This document shows, piece by piece, positions 1 through 6,177 of a DNA stretch of 11,291 bases (positions within the stretch are counted from its first letter, which is position 1; each line of letters opens with the position of its first letter). The notes under the pieces were generated by a model. It was not told where the DNA came from, made no database searches, and saw only the letters and a list, made by a program, of their open reading frames with translations. The position numbers and the translations under genes were made by a program. This DNA comes from JBGPLH01 sp041486365 [NCBI: Thermodesulfobacteriota bacterium] (lineage in GTDB: Bacteria; JAUYMQ01). The stretch is from assembly GCA_041486365.1 (NCBI GenBank), contig JBGPLH010000074.1:1-11291 (forward strand), in the 5' to 3' direction.

Positions 1-310
1 CACCCGCGGTCCCCGTGAAGGACGTGCCGCCCGTGAAGGTGAAGCTGTTCATGATGTCGGTGTAGACCTTCGGCGTCGAGGCCGGCGTGAACCCGGCTGT
101 CGTCAGAACCGCATACGTGTTGTTCTCGGCAAAGTACGAAACCTGGGTCGTGTACACGCTCGAGAGCAGCTCACGCGCCTCCGCCTGCTTCGACTTGGCC
201 TGGAAGCGGAGGAAGTTCGGAATGGCGATCGCGGCCAAGATGCCGATGATGGCCACGACGATCATGAGCTCGATCAGGGTGAAACCCTTGCGGTTTCGAA
301 AACTACGCAT
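1..310 (-). CDS. pilA: Type IVa major-pilin-like prepilin (pilin 1), C-terminus beyond the window
   Basis: Structural subunit of a type IV pilus, inserted in the inner membrane, cleaved by prepilin peptidase and polymerised by the PilB/PilC motor. The visible 103 residues begin with a short basic leader MRSFRNRKG, then the class III cleavage site G9/F10 and the hydrophobic helix [20 protein letters not shown]. Mature Glu5 (residue 14) and Pro22 (residue 31) are both present. The start is the ATG at 308-310, with a strong Shine-Dalgarno AAGGAG about 8 nt upstream. The gene reads off the left edge without a stop, so the globular end is unseen. It is a clear paralogue of pilin 2: both share the [11 protein letters not shown] block and the following AGFxPA segment. 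A consensus sigma54 promoter lies 174-189 nt upstream. With its short leader, intact Pro22 and best promoter, it is the likelier major pilin. Pilin identity is certain; the major-subunit role is inferred. Confidence 0.93.
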   Translation of the reverse strand, partial: MRSFRNRKGFTLIELMIVVAIIGILAAIAIPNFLRFQAKSKQAEARELLSSVYTTQVSYFAENNTYAVLTTAGFTPASTPKVYTDIMNSFTFTGGTSFTGTAG

Positions 311-364
311 CGTCTATCTCCTTCCGTGTATCGGGTTACGGTGTTCAGGGCTCGGCGATCCTGG

Positions 365-393
365 TTGACGATTGGGTTCCCGCCTCACGTCAA
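365..393 (-). repeat. Inverted repeat in the predicted pilin 1 mRNA leader
   Basis: The arms TTGACG (365-370) and CGTCAA (388-393) are perfectly complementary around a 17-nt interior that itself contains GGG/CCC. The element lies between the predicted sigma54 start and the pilin 1 ATG, about 55 nt before the start codon. It could fold in the mRNA leader or be a DNA site. No T-tract follows, so it does not look like a terminator. Confidence 0.35.
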
Positions 394-437
394 AATCACT
401 GAGTACCGGACTGTCCCTGCCCATGTCCTGCATCACC

Positions 438-462
438 CCCGACACGGCTGAGAAGGGTCGGG
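438..462 (-). repeat. Inverted repeat near the predicted pilin 1 mRNA 5' end
   Basis: CCCGAC (438-443) pairs with GTCGGG (457-462) across a 13-nt loop. It starts about 11 nt inside the transcript predicted from the sigma54 promoter at 484-499, so it would form a 5'-proximal stem. A stabilising or regulatory hairpin is possible. I do not recognise any known riboswitch core in the leader. Confidence 0.35.
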
Positions 463-483
463 CGTGCTGGTGTCTCGGGGTAT

Positions 484-499
484 TGCAACCGACGTGCCA
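484..499 (-). promoter_or_regulatory. Sigma54 (-24/-12) promoter for pilin 1
   Basis: On the minus strand the sequence reads TGGCACG-TCGG-TTGCA, matching the sigma54 consensus TGGCACG-N4-TTGCW at every defined position, with the required 10-bp spacing between the GG and GC dinucleotides. The expected start is near position 473, giving a leader of about 163 nt before the pilin 1 ATG. Pilin genes in Pseudomonas and Myxococcus are transcribed by sigma54 RNA polymerase under PilR. A PilR homologue with the sigma54-contacting GSFTGA loop is encoded 2.5 kb upstream in the same operon. Confidence 0.8.
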
Positions 500-594
500 A
501 GGAGAGGCGGCTCGGGCCAGAGTGCTTCACGGCGGGCGCAACCTGCGAATTCCCTGCTTTTTCTACCCATCCGGTGCGATCGTCGTCGAAGCAG

Positions 595-617
595 ATCGAG
601 CCCCGGAGCGGCTCGAT
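595..617. promoter_or_regulatory. 8-bp perfect palindrome, candidate activator (UAS) site or hairpin
   Basis: ATCGAGCC (595-602) and GGCTCGAT (610-617) form a perfect inverted repeat with a 7-bp centre. It is centred about 130 bp upstream of the predicted pilin 1 transcription start, in the usual range for enhancer-binding protein sites. It could alternatively be a hairpin ending the pilin 2 transcript, 91 nt past that gene's stop, but no T-run follows on the minus strand. Binding by PilR is inferred from position only. Confidence 0.4.
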
Positions 618-639
618 GGCCGTTCAGACGCTCGAGTTG

Positions 640-659
640 CCAAAATGTGCCGTTTTTGG
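640..659. repeat. AT-rich inverted repeat downstream of pilin 2
   Basis: CCAAAA (640-645) and TTTTGG (654-659) are complementary across 8 nt. The element sits about 50 nt after the pilin 2 stop and is AT-rich compared with its surroundings. It is weak as an intrinsic terminator because no U-tract follows outside the stem. It may be a regulatory site upstream of the pilin 1 promoter. Confidence 0.25.
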
Positions 660-680
660 ACGTCCAGCGGCATCGTAGGC

Positions 681-691
681 TGTCAATGACA
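681..691. promoter_or_regulatory. TGTCA-A-TGACA palindrome, candidate upstream activator site
   Basis: This is a perfect 5-bp inverted repeat with a single-base centre, about 210 bp upstream of the predicted pilin 1 start and just after the pilin 2 stop. TGTC-type elements have been described in PilR-bound regions of Pseudomonas, which makes it a candidate, but a short palindrome can arise by chance. No second copy was recognised. Confidence 0.3.
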
Positions 692-707
692 ACCCGGGTC
701 GAGGACT

Positions 708-1136
708 TCAGGGAATATCGTTCTGGGAGTTGTCCGGCCGGCGAGACAACTCCGTGACCTCCCAGACGTCCATCAGTGCGTCCCCGTCGAGATTGGTGCT
801 GCAGCTTGCCACAAAGGTGCTGGAGGAGAACGTAAAGTTCGTGTCCCCGATGTTCGTGTAGAACCTGGGAGCGCCGGCGGGGGCAAAACCGGCGACCGAA
901 GGAAGCGCGTAGGTTCCCTGGTCTGCATAGTAGGCCGTTTCTGAGGTGAAAATCGAAGAGAGGAGCTCCCTGGCCTCGCTCTGCTTTGCGCGCATCGCGT
1001 AGTTCCTGAAGAGTCCGGCGGCGATGGAACACAGGATGCCGATGATCGCAACAGCGATCATCAGCTCTATCAGCGTAAAACCGCCCTTCCGGGACGATCT
1101 TCGAGACAACGGATTCGGCCCTGCGAGTTGTTCCAT
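708..1136 (-). CDS. Type IV prepilin (pilin 2), atypical N-terminal helix
   Basis: A second prepilin of 142 residues with a long 19-residue basic leader ending RSSRKGG, the cleavage site G19/F20 and helix [20 protein letters not shown]. The mature protein would be 123 residues. Glu5 is present, but the usual Pro22 is Gly, and Cys17 lies in the membrane helix. The only other cysteine is mature Cys93, so a classical C-terminal disulfide loop is absent. The end contains an Asp-rich stretch NLDGDALMDVWEV, like the C-termini of several deltaproteobacterial pilins. The ATG at 1134-1136 is chosen because an in-frame TGA lies just upstream and a GAGAGGAAAG ribosome site precedes it; a TTG at codon 10 is a weaker alternative. 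It is a paralogue of pilin 1 and could be an alternative major pilin, a minor pilin or a pseudopilin. Confidence 0.93.
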   Translation of the reverse strand: MEQLAGPNPLSRRSSRKGGFTLIELMIAVAIIGILCSIAAGLFRNYAMRAKQSEARELLSSIFTSETAYYADQGTYALPSVAGFAPAGAPRFYTNIGDTNFTFSSSTFVASCSTNLDGDALMDVWEVTELSRRPDNSQNDIP

Positions 1137-1172
1137 GGAGTGTCTTTCCTCTCAGGAGTGTCTTTCCTCTCA
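1137..1172 (-). repeat. Perfect 18-bp tandem duplication of the pilin 2 Shine-Dalgarno region
   Basis: Two identical 18-bp units, 1137-1154 and 1155-1172, abut each other and the pilin 2 ATG. On the minus strand each unit is TGAGAGGAAAGACACTCC, with the purine-rich ribosome-binding core GAGAGGAAAG. The near copy places AGGA about 10 nt from the ATG; the far copy sits 18 nt further up. Each unit begins with an in-frame TGA, so the duplication does not extend the protein. Confidence 0.9.
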
Positions 1173-1221
1173 TCGCGCGTCGGTCAGAAAGGTTCCTGCC
1201 CGTTCCACAGGGGACGTTCGA

Positions 1222-1237
1222 TGCAAGGTTCGTACCG
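1222..1237 (-). promoter_or_regulatory. Sigma54-like promoter for pilin 2
   Basis: The minus strand reads CGGTACG-AACC-TTGCA. The invariant GG and GC dinucleotides and their spacing are kept, the -12 half is perfect, and the -24 half has two mismatches to TGGCACG. The box begins 2 nt after the stop of the GT-C/TPR gene. The predicted start is near 1211, giving a leader of about 75 nt. It is weaker than the pilin 1 box and was found by eye. Confidence 0.45.
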
Positions 1238-1239
1238 CT

Positions 1240-2979
1240 CTAGCCCGCCCGAGCTCGAGTACGATTCTGTAACTTCAGGGTACGGAGATGCTCCTCGGCC
1301 ATCCGCCTCTGCCACGTCGGTCCGTCCCTTTTCGAAAGAAATGCCTGGAACGCGCGCTGCGATCTCGCGGTTTCTCCTTCCCGTTCGAGGACCAGGGCCA
1401 GCGCCAGGTAGGGTGCGCCCGCGCCGGGGCGAAGGCGAGAGGCCCTCCGCAGGGACGCGATGGAGCCGGCGCTTTCTCCCAGCCGGATCTGCGTGTCGGC
1501 AAGGTTCATCCACAAGTCGTAGCTCCGGGGCTCGAGGTGCGTGGCAGCGTGGAACTCGGCGCGGGCTAGCCGGAGCCGCTTCTGCCGGAAATGGATGACC
1601 CCCAGGTTCTGGTACGCGTGCCAGCGGGTCGGATCCGCCTCGAGCGCGGCGCGAAGCTCGGGCTCGGCGAGATCGTCGCGTCCTCGCTCCAGCCAGAGGG
1701 TCCCCAGGTTGTATCGCGCCAGCGAGCTCCGAGGACTCTTGGCGGCCGCGTCCACCCAGAGGCTTTCGTCGTTGGCGAACACCTCCGAACGCATCGTCGA
1801 TCCCAGAGCAAGGGCGCCGACGATCACGCCCATTCCACCCATTGTCCACCGATGCAGGCCCTGCGCTTCCACCCCGGGTGCCAGCCTTCGCCCCAGGGCA
1901 AACAACCCCGCCGCCAACATGGGCCCAAGCGCGCAAAGGGGGACGTACAGGTAGCGATCGTTCATGAGCGTGTTGATAGGGACGAGGTTCAAGACAGGCG
2001 CAAGGGCAGCCCCGATCCAAACGAGTCCGATCGCCAGCCGCCGCTCGCGCTCCCGATATGCGATTCGCGTCAACACGGTCAGCGTGGCCCCTACGAGAAG
2101 CCATGCTCCCAGGACATGGAGGAGGGAAAGCTCGGTCGATGGAGCCAGATCGTAGGCCACCGATAGCCCCGTCGGACGAAGCAGGTTCCAGCCGTAGGCG
2201 ACGAGCACCGGCCCGATGGAGAGAACGGTCGCCATCAGGCTGCCGCCGGGATAGGGATGAATGAATCCGGCCTTCCCGTGCGCAAAGATGCCCAGGTTGC
2301 ACCACGCGCCTGCCAGCACCACGAAGGGAAGCAGTCGGACCAATGGGCGTCCGCTGGCGCTCGGGAGCGACGGTGGCCTGAGAATTTCCACCGCGAACAA
2401 GGCCGGAACGAGACCCACGGCCCCGACCTTGGAAGCGAGCGCCGCGAGAAACGCGATCGACGACCCCAGTAGCGGTCCTATCTTCCCCGATACGCGCGCG
2501 TCGAGATATGCGTCGAGCGAGATGAGCGTGAAGAACAGGGAGAGGAGGCTCTTCTGTTCCGCCACCCAGACGACGGTTTCCGCCTGCACCGGATGAACCG
2601 CAAACAGGAGAGTGCCGAGGAGGGCCACTCCCCGGGGGACGCCGAACCGGGGAAGGACCCGAAGCAGGAGCACGGTGTTCAGCGCATGCAGGGTAAGACT
2701 GACGATATGCCAACCGGCCGGGGAAAGACCGAAGGCAGACCGCTCGAGCGAATAGATCAGCAGGTGCATGGGATGAAAATTGCCAAAATACGGCTGGGTC
2801 AGGATCGCGTGGAGGTTCTCCCAGGACCATGACGAGATGAGCGCGTTCTTGAGAACGTACTTCTCGTCGTCATAGACGAAGCCGTTGTGGATGGATGGGG
2901 CGAACGCGGCAAGCGCCAGGAGGCCAACGAGCAAGAATGGAAGCACGCGTGTCCGGGCGACACGATCTTCAACGGGCAT
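1240..2979 (-). CDS. Polytopic GT-C glycosyltransferase-like protein with C-terminal TPRs (TMTC-like)
   Basis: A 579-residue integral membrane protein with about a dozen hydrophobic segments over residues 10-390, then four consecutive 34-residue TPR units at about 410-545. After the first membrane segment comes YDDEKY (36-41), the acidic loop position that in GT-C enzymes binds metal and lipid-phosphate sugar. Further family-like marks are NFHPMHLL (67-74), FAVHPVQAE (126-134) and NDRYLY (330-335), typical of TPR-bearing O-mannosyltransferase-like (TMTC) proteins. It would use a polyprenyl-phosphate sugar on the periplasmic face. The ATG lies 19 nt after the pilR stop, so it belongs to the same operon and directly precedes the pilins. 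Pilin O-glycosylation is the natural inference, analogous to PilO/TfpW-type enzymes, but acceptor and sugar are not shown. The family-level call is good; the function is inferred. Confidence 0.8.
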   Translation of the reverse strand: MPVEDRVARTRVLPFLLVGLLALAAFAPSIHNGFVYDDEKYVLKNALISSWSWENLHAILTQPYFGNFHPMHLLIYSLERSAFGLSPAGWHIVSLTLHALNTVLLLRVLPRFGVPRGVALLGTLLFAVHPVQAETVVWVAEQKSLLSLFFTLISLDAYLDARVSGKIGPLLGSSIAFLAALASKVGAVGLVPALFAVEILRPPSLPSASGRPLVRLLPFVVLAGAWCNLGIFAHGKAGFIHPYPGGSLMATVLSIGPVLVAYGWNLLRPTGLSVAYDLAPSTELSLLHVLGAWLLVGATLTVLTRIAYRERERRLAIGLVWIGAALAPVLNLVPINTLMNDRYLYVPLCALGPMLAAGLFALGRRLAPGVEAQGLHRWTMGGMGVIVGALALGSTMRSEVFANDESLWVDAAAKSPRSSLARYNLGTLWLERGRDDLAEPELRAALEADPTRWHAYQNLGVIHFRQKRLRLARAEFHAATHLEPRSYDLWMNLADTQIRLGESAGSIASLRRASRLRPGAGAPYLALALVLEREGETARSQRAFQAFLSKRDGPTWQRRMAEEHLRTLKLQNRTRARAG

Positions 2980-2998
2980 GAAACGATCTCGTCTCCGG

Positions 2999-4381
2999 TC
3001 AGGGTTCGGCGAGGTCGATCCCGTACTTCTCGAGGCGGTAGCGAAAGGACCGGAAGCTCAGATGCAGGAGCTTGGCCGCGCGCTTCTTCACCCCGCCCGC
3101 CTTCCGGAGGGCGCCGAACAGGAGCCGGCGCTCGAGGTCCTCGACCACCTTCTCGAGGGGCACGCCCTCGGCCGGGATGCTGACGTCGCACCAGGCCATC
3201 GGCTCCTTCTCGCGCTTGTACACGACGGGGGGAAGCGTCTCGGGGAGGATCACGTTTGAGCTTTCGAGGGCCACGGAGCGCTCGATGATGTTCTCCAGCT
3301 CCCGCACGTTCCCCGGGTAGTGGTACCGCGCGAGGACGTCCATGGCCTCCTTGGAGATCTTGATGACCTCCTTGCCCAGCTCGCGGGAGTACTTCTCGAC
3401 GAAGTGCTGGGCGAGGATGGGGATGTCATCGATCCGCCGCCGCAGCGGCGGAAGCCTGATCTGGATCACGTTGAGCCGATAGTAGAGGTCCTCACGGAAC
3501 TTTCCCCGCGCGACCTCCTCCTCGAGCTCCCGGTTCGTGGCCGCGAGGATCCTCACGTCCACGCGCTGATCCTCGGTGCCGCCCACCCGCTTGAAGGTCC
3601 GCTCCTGGATCACCCGCAGGATCTTCACCTGAAGCGCAAGCGACAGCTCACCCACCTCGTCGAGGAACACGGTTCCGTTGTCGGCCAGCTCGAAGAGCCC
3701 CACCTTGTTCGACACCGCGCCCGTGAAGGACCCCTTCACGTGGCCGAAGAGCTCGCTCTCAAGGAGGTTCTCGGGAATCGCGCCGCAGTTGATCGTGACG
3801 AAGGGCCGATCCCGCCGCGCCGAGTTGAAGTGGATCGCCTTGGCGACCAGCTCCTTCCCCGTACCGCTCTCGCCCGTGATCAGGATGTTCGTCTTCGTGT
3901 CGGCCACGCGCTGGATCAGCTCGTACACCTTCAGCATCTCGGAACTGGCCCCGATGATGTTGCCGAAGTTGTAGCGGGTCTTGAGCTCCTGCTTGAGGAG
4001 CACGTTCTCGCGAAACAGCTTCTTCTTCTCCAGCGCCTTCTCGATCACCAGGCGGATCTCGTCCAGCTTGAACGGCTTGGTGATGTAATCGTAGGCCCCC
4101 TCCTTCATCGCCTCCACGGCGGTCTCGGTGGTGGCGAAGGCGGTCATCATCACCACCACCGTGTCGGGGGAGTGCTCCTTGATCTTCCGGAGCAGTTCCA
4201 GACCGTTCATCTTCGGCATGAGAATGTCGGTGACCACCAGATCGTAGATGTCGTTCTCCACGCGGAGAACGGCCTCTTCCGGGTCCGAGACGCTCTCCAC
4301 CTCGTACCCGCTCTTCTTGAGCATGATCTCGAGGAACTCCCGCATGCTCAGCTCGTCATCGACGACCAGAATCTTTTCCAT
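2999..4381 (-). CDS. pilR: PilR, sigma54-dependent response regulator
   Basis: NtrC-family activator that, once phosphorylated by PilS, drives sigma54 promoters such as those of pilin genes. The 460 residues hold a receiver domain (1-120) with Asp8/Asp9, phospho-acceptor Asp52, Thr80 and Lys102. The AAA+ domain (about 133-370) carries Walker A GESGTGKE (170-177), the sigma54-contacting loop GSFTGA (217-222), Walker B FLDE (239-242) and FREDLYYRL (295-303). A Fis-type helix-turn-helix (about 402-455) closes the protein. All catalytic motifs are intact and the length is normal. The start is one of two adjacent ATGs, at 4384 or 4381; both overlap the pilS TGA, and AGGA lies 5 or 8 nt upstream. 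The second is chosen because the protein then begins MEKILVVDDE, as is usual. Translation is probably coupled to pilS. Confidence 0.95.
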   Translation of the reverse strand: MEKILVVDDELSMREFLEIMLKKSGYEVESVSDPEEAVLRVENDIYDLVVTDILMPKMNGLELLRKIKEHSPDTVVVMMTAFATTETAVEAMKEGAYDYITKPFKLDEIRLVIEKALEKKKLFRENVLLKQELKTRYNFGNIIGASSEMLKVYELIQRVADTKTNILITGESGTGKELVAKAIHFNSARRDRPFVTINCGAIPENLLESELFGHVKGSFTGAVSNKVGLFELADNGTVFLDEVGELSLALQVKILRVIQERTFKRVGGTEDQRVDVRILAATNRELEEEVARGKFREDLYYRLNVIQIRLPPLRRRIDDIPILAQHFVEKYSRELGKEVIKISKEAMDVLARYHYPGNVRELENIIERSVALESSNVILPETLPPVVYKREKEPMAWCDVSIPAEGVPLEKVVEDLERRLLFGALRKAGGVKKRAAKLLHLSFRSFRYRLEKYGIDLAEP

Positions 4382-6177
4382 CATCCGGTTCCTGGGTGCG
4401 CCCCACCGGGTGCGCCCGTGTCGGAGAGGGGGGAAAGCGGCAGCCTCACCGTGAAGACCGTCCCCCGCCCGAGTTCGCTCACTACCTCGATCCCGCCTCC
4501 GTGGGATTCCACGATGCGGTGGACCGTCGCGAGGCCGAGCCCGGTGCCCCTCTCCTTCGTGGTGTAGAACGGCTCGAAGATCCGCGGCAGAACGTCGGGC
4601 GGGATCCCCGTCCCGCTGTCCTCGAACCGCAGCTCCACCCATCCGGAAGGCCCGGCCCCTTCCTCGCCTTTTCGGCCGGCCTCGGCCGATTCTTGAGGGT
4701 TTCCTGGCCGTTCGAGCCTGTCGGCCGCCTGTGCCGACACGAACAGGCGTCCTCCCTCCGGCATCGCGTCCCGGGCATTGATCAGCAGGTTCCACAGGAT
4801 CTGACGGATGCGCGCCGGGTCCCCCTCCGCCACGATTCCCGCGGGGGCATCCACGCGCACCTCGATCGCCGGCCCGCCCTCGCTCCGCCGCGAGAAGGCC
4901 TCCACGGTGTCCAGGAGCAGGTCCGCCATCGGCACGGGCTGGCGCTTGAGCTCGGAGGGGCGGGCGAACTGGAGGAAATCGGTGATCAGGTGGTTCAGCC
5001 GATCGGTCTCCCGCAGCACGATCTCCATGAGCCGGCCCTGGTCGCCCGTGAGGGAGAGCTCCTTCGCCAGCATCTCGATGGAGCCCCGGATGGACGCGAG
5101 CGGATTGCGGATCTCGTGGGCGATGCCGGCCGAGAGGCGCCCCACCGCAGCGAGCCGTTCGTTGATGAGCGCGCGCTCCTCGGCCGCCTTCACCTCGGTG
5201 AGATCCTGGAAGATCAGGATTCGCCCGCCGGGATCGCCGCCGAGGTTCGAGAAAGCGCAGCCGAGATCGAGCACCGCCCCGTCGGGCCGCCTGTGCGGGA
5301 TCTCCCTCCGCCGCGCGGCGCCGGAGGAACCGGCCAGTCCCGGCATCACCTCGCCGAGCGGCTGCCCCAGCGCCTCCGCGAGGGGGCGGCCCGTGATGCG
5401 CTCCCCCATGGGGTTCAGGAATGTCACGAGGTCCGCCCGGTCCACCGTCAGGACCCCGGAGCCCATGCCGGATACGATCTCCAGGGTCAGGGCCTGCAGG
5501 CGGCGGAGGTCGCCCTCCTTCTCCCGCAGGCGCGCGCCCGTAGAGCGCAGCTGCTCCGCGAGGTACCCGCACAGGAGCGCGAAGACGGAGAAGACGGCCG
5601 TGTTGAAGAAGAAACCGGCCACCACCTCGCCGGCCGCCGTGGGCCAGACGGGGTTCACGAAGAGCGCCGGCACGCGGACCCAAGCCCGGGCCTGCGCTAG
5701 CAGGAGAACGCCATAGGCCACCGACGCGGCCATCGCCACGCCGAAGGCGCCCCGCCGGTAGAACAGGAGCGCGCCGACCAGGATGACGGGGAGGTACAGG
5801 AAGGAGAAGCCGCTGTCGATCCCGCCCGTCACGTACAGGAGCGCCGTGACGAACGCAACGTCGCCCGCCAGGTTCGCTCCGGCGATGACGCGGAGGTGCC
5901 GGCGACGCCACAGCGCGATCGCGTAGGCGAGCGTCAGGAGATAGGTGCCGCCGCCAAGGCCCTGTAGGAAGGGGAGCGACCGCTCCAACCGTAGCGGCGA
6001 TCGCGCGTACTGGAGCAGCGCGAGCGCCAGCAGCAGCGTCGAGACCGCCACGAGGCGCGCCAGGAGGATCCAGCGGAGGCGGTGCCGAAGATCCTCCTCC
6101 GGCGCCGCCCCCGGACGATAGGGCGCCTCTCCCGCGGAGGCCGTGTCGCCCCGCGCGGGACCTTTGGACGATGTCAC
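4381..6177 (-). CDS. pilS: PilS, membrane sensor histidine kinase
   Basis: Sensor kinase partner of PilR. The 598-residue protein has an N-terminal membrane module of about six segments between residues 35 and 207, a PAS-like region at about 230-330, then the kinase core. The phospho-acceptor is His354 in AHEIRNPLASIRGS. The ATPase domain shows N-box NLLINARDAM (463-472), G1 DSGTGIP (520-526), F-box FEPFYTT and G2 GTGLGLA (544-550). In P. aeruginosa PilS responds to the pilin level in the membrane through its membrane domain, and this architecture is compatible. The start is a GTG at 6175-6177 forming a GTGA overlap with the pilC stop; no better start exists before residue 149, and upstream residues in this frame only shadow pilC. 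One oddity is a polar insertion of about 25 residues (487-512) between N-box and G1. Confidence 0.93.
   Translation of the reverse strand: MTSSKGPARGDTASAGEAPYRPGAAPEEDLRHRLRWILLARLVAVSTLLLALALLQYARSPLRLERSLPFLQGLGGGTYLLTLAYAIALWRRRHLRVIAGANLAGDVAFVTALLYVTGGIDSGFSFLYLPVILVGALLFYRRGAFGVAMAASVAYGVLLLAQARAWVRVPALFVNPVWPTAAGEVVAGFFFNTAVFSVFALLCGYLAEQLRSTGARLREKEGDLRRLQALTLEIVSGMGSGVLTVDRADLVTFLNPMGERITGRPLAEALGQPLGEVMPGLAGSSGAARRREIPHRRPDGAVLDLGCAFSNLGGDPGGRILIFQDLTEVKAAEERALINERLAAVGRLSAGIAHEIRNPLASIRGSIEMLAKELSLTGDQGRLMEIVLRETDRLNHLITDFLQFARPSELKRQPVPMADLLLDTVEAFSRRSEGGPAIEVRVDAPAGIVAEGDPARIRQILWNLLINARDAMPEGGRLFVSAQAADRLERPGNPQESAEAGRKGEEGAGPSGWVELRFEDSGTGIPPDVLPRIFEPFYTTKERGTGLGLATVHRIVESHGGGIEVVSELGRGTVFTVRLPLSPLSDTGAPGGAHPGTG

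Noticed and set aside
311-473. c-di-GMP (GEMM) riboswitch in the pilin 1 leader, as found near some pilin genes
   Set aside because: The conserved GCAAAGC-like core and tetraloop-receptor pattern were not found on reading the leader.
1-1136. Aromatic residues near mature positions 1, 24, 27, 51 and 57 of the pilins as a sign of conductive pili
   Set aside because: Several of these positions are commonly aromatic in type IVa pilins, and pilin-based conduction is disputed; the sequence alone does not support it.
433-1173. 246-codon minus-strand frame starting MRGKTLLRGKTL across pilin 2
   Set aside because: Overlaps pilin 2 out of frame, has no domain, and its N-terminal repeat is just the translated 18-bp ribosome-site duplication.
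1184-2830. 548-codon alternative minus-strand frame over the GT-C/TPR gene
   Set aside because: The frame 1240-2979 has membrane segments, family motifs and TPRs; the alternative is Arg/Gly/Ala/Pro-rich without structure.
3320-4567. 415-codon plus-strand open frame opposite pilR
   Set aside because: Antisense shadow of a gene with all catalytic motifs; its His/Leu/Glu/Asp-rich composition mirrors pilR codons.
4385-5911. Open extension of the pilR frame upstream through pilS, suggesting a fusion
   Set aside because: The extension is Arg/Gly/Pro-rich and out of frame with the convincing PilS kinase motifs; a normal receiver start with a ribosome site exists at 4381/4384.
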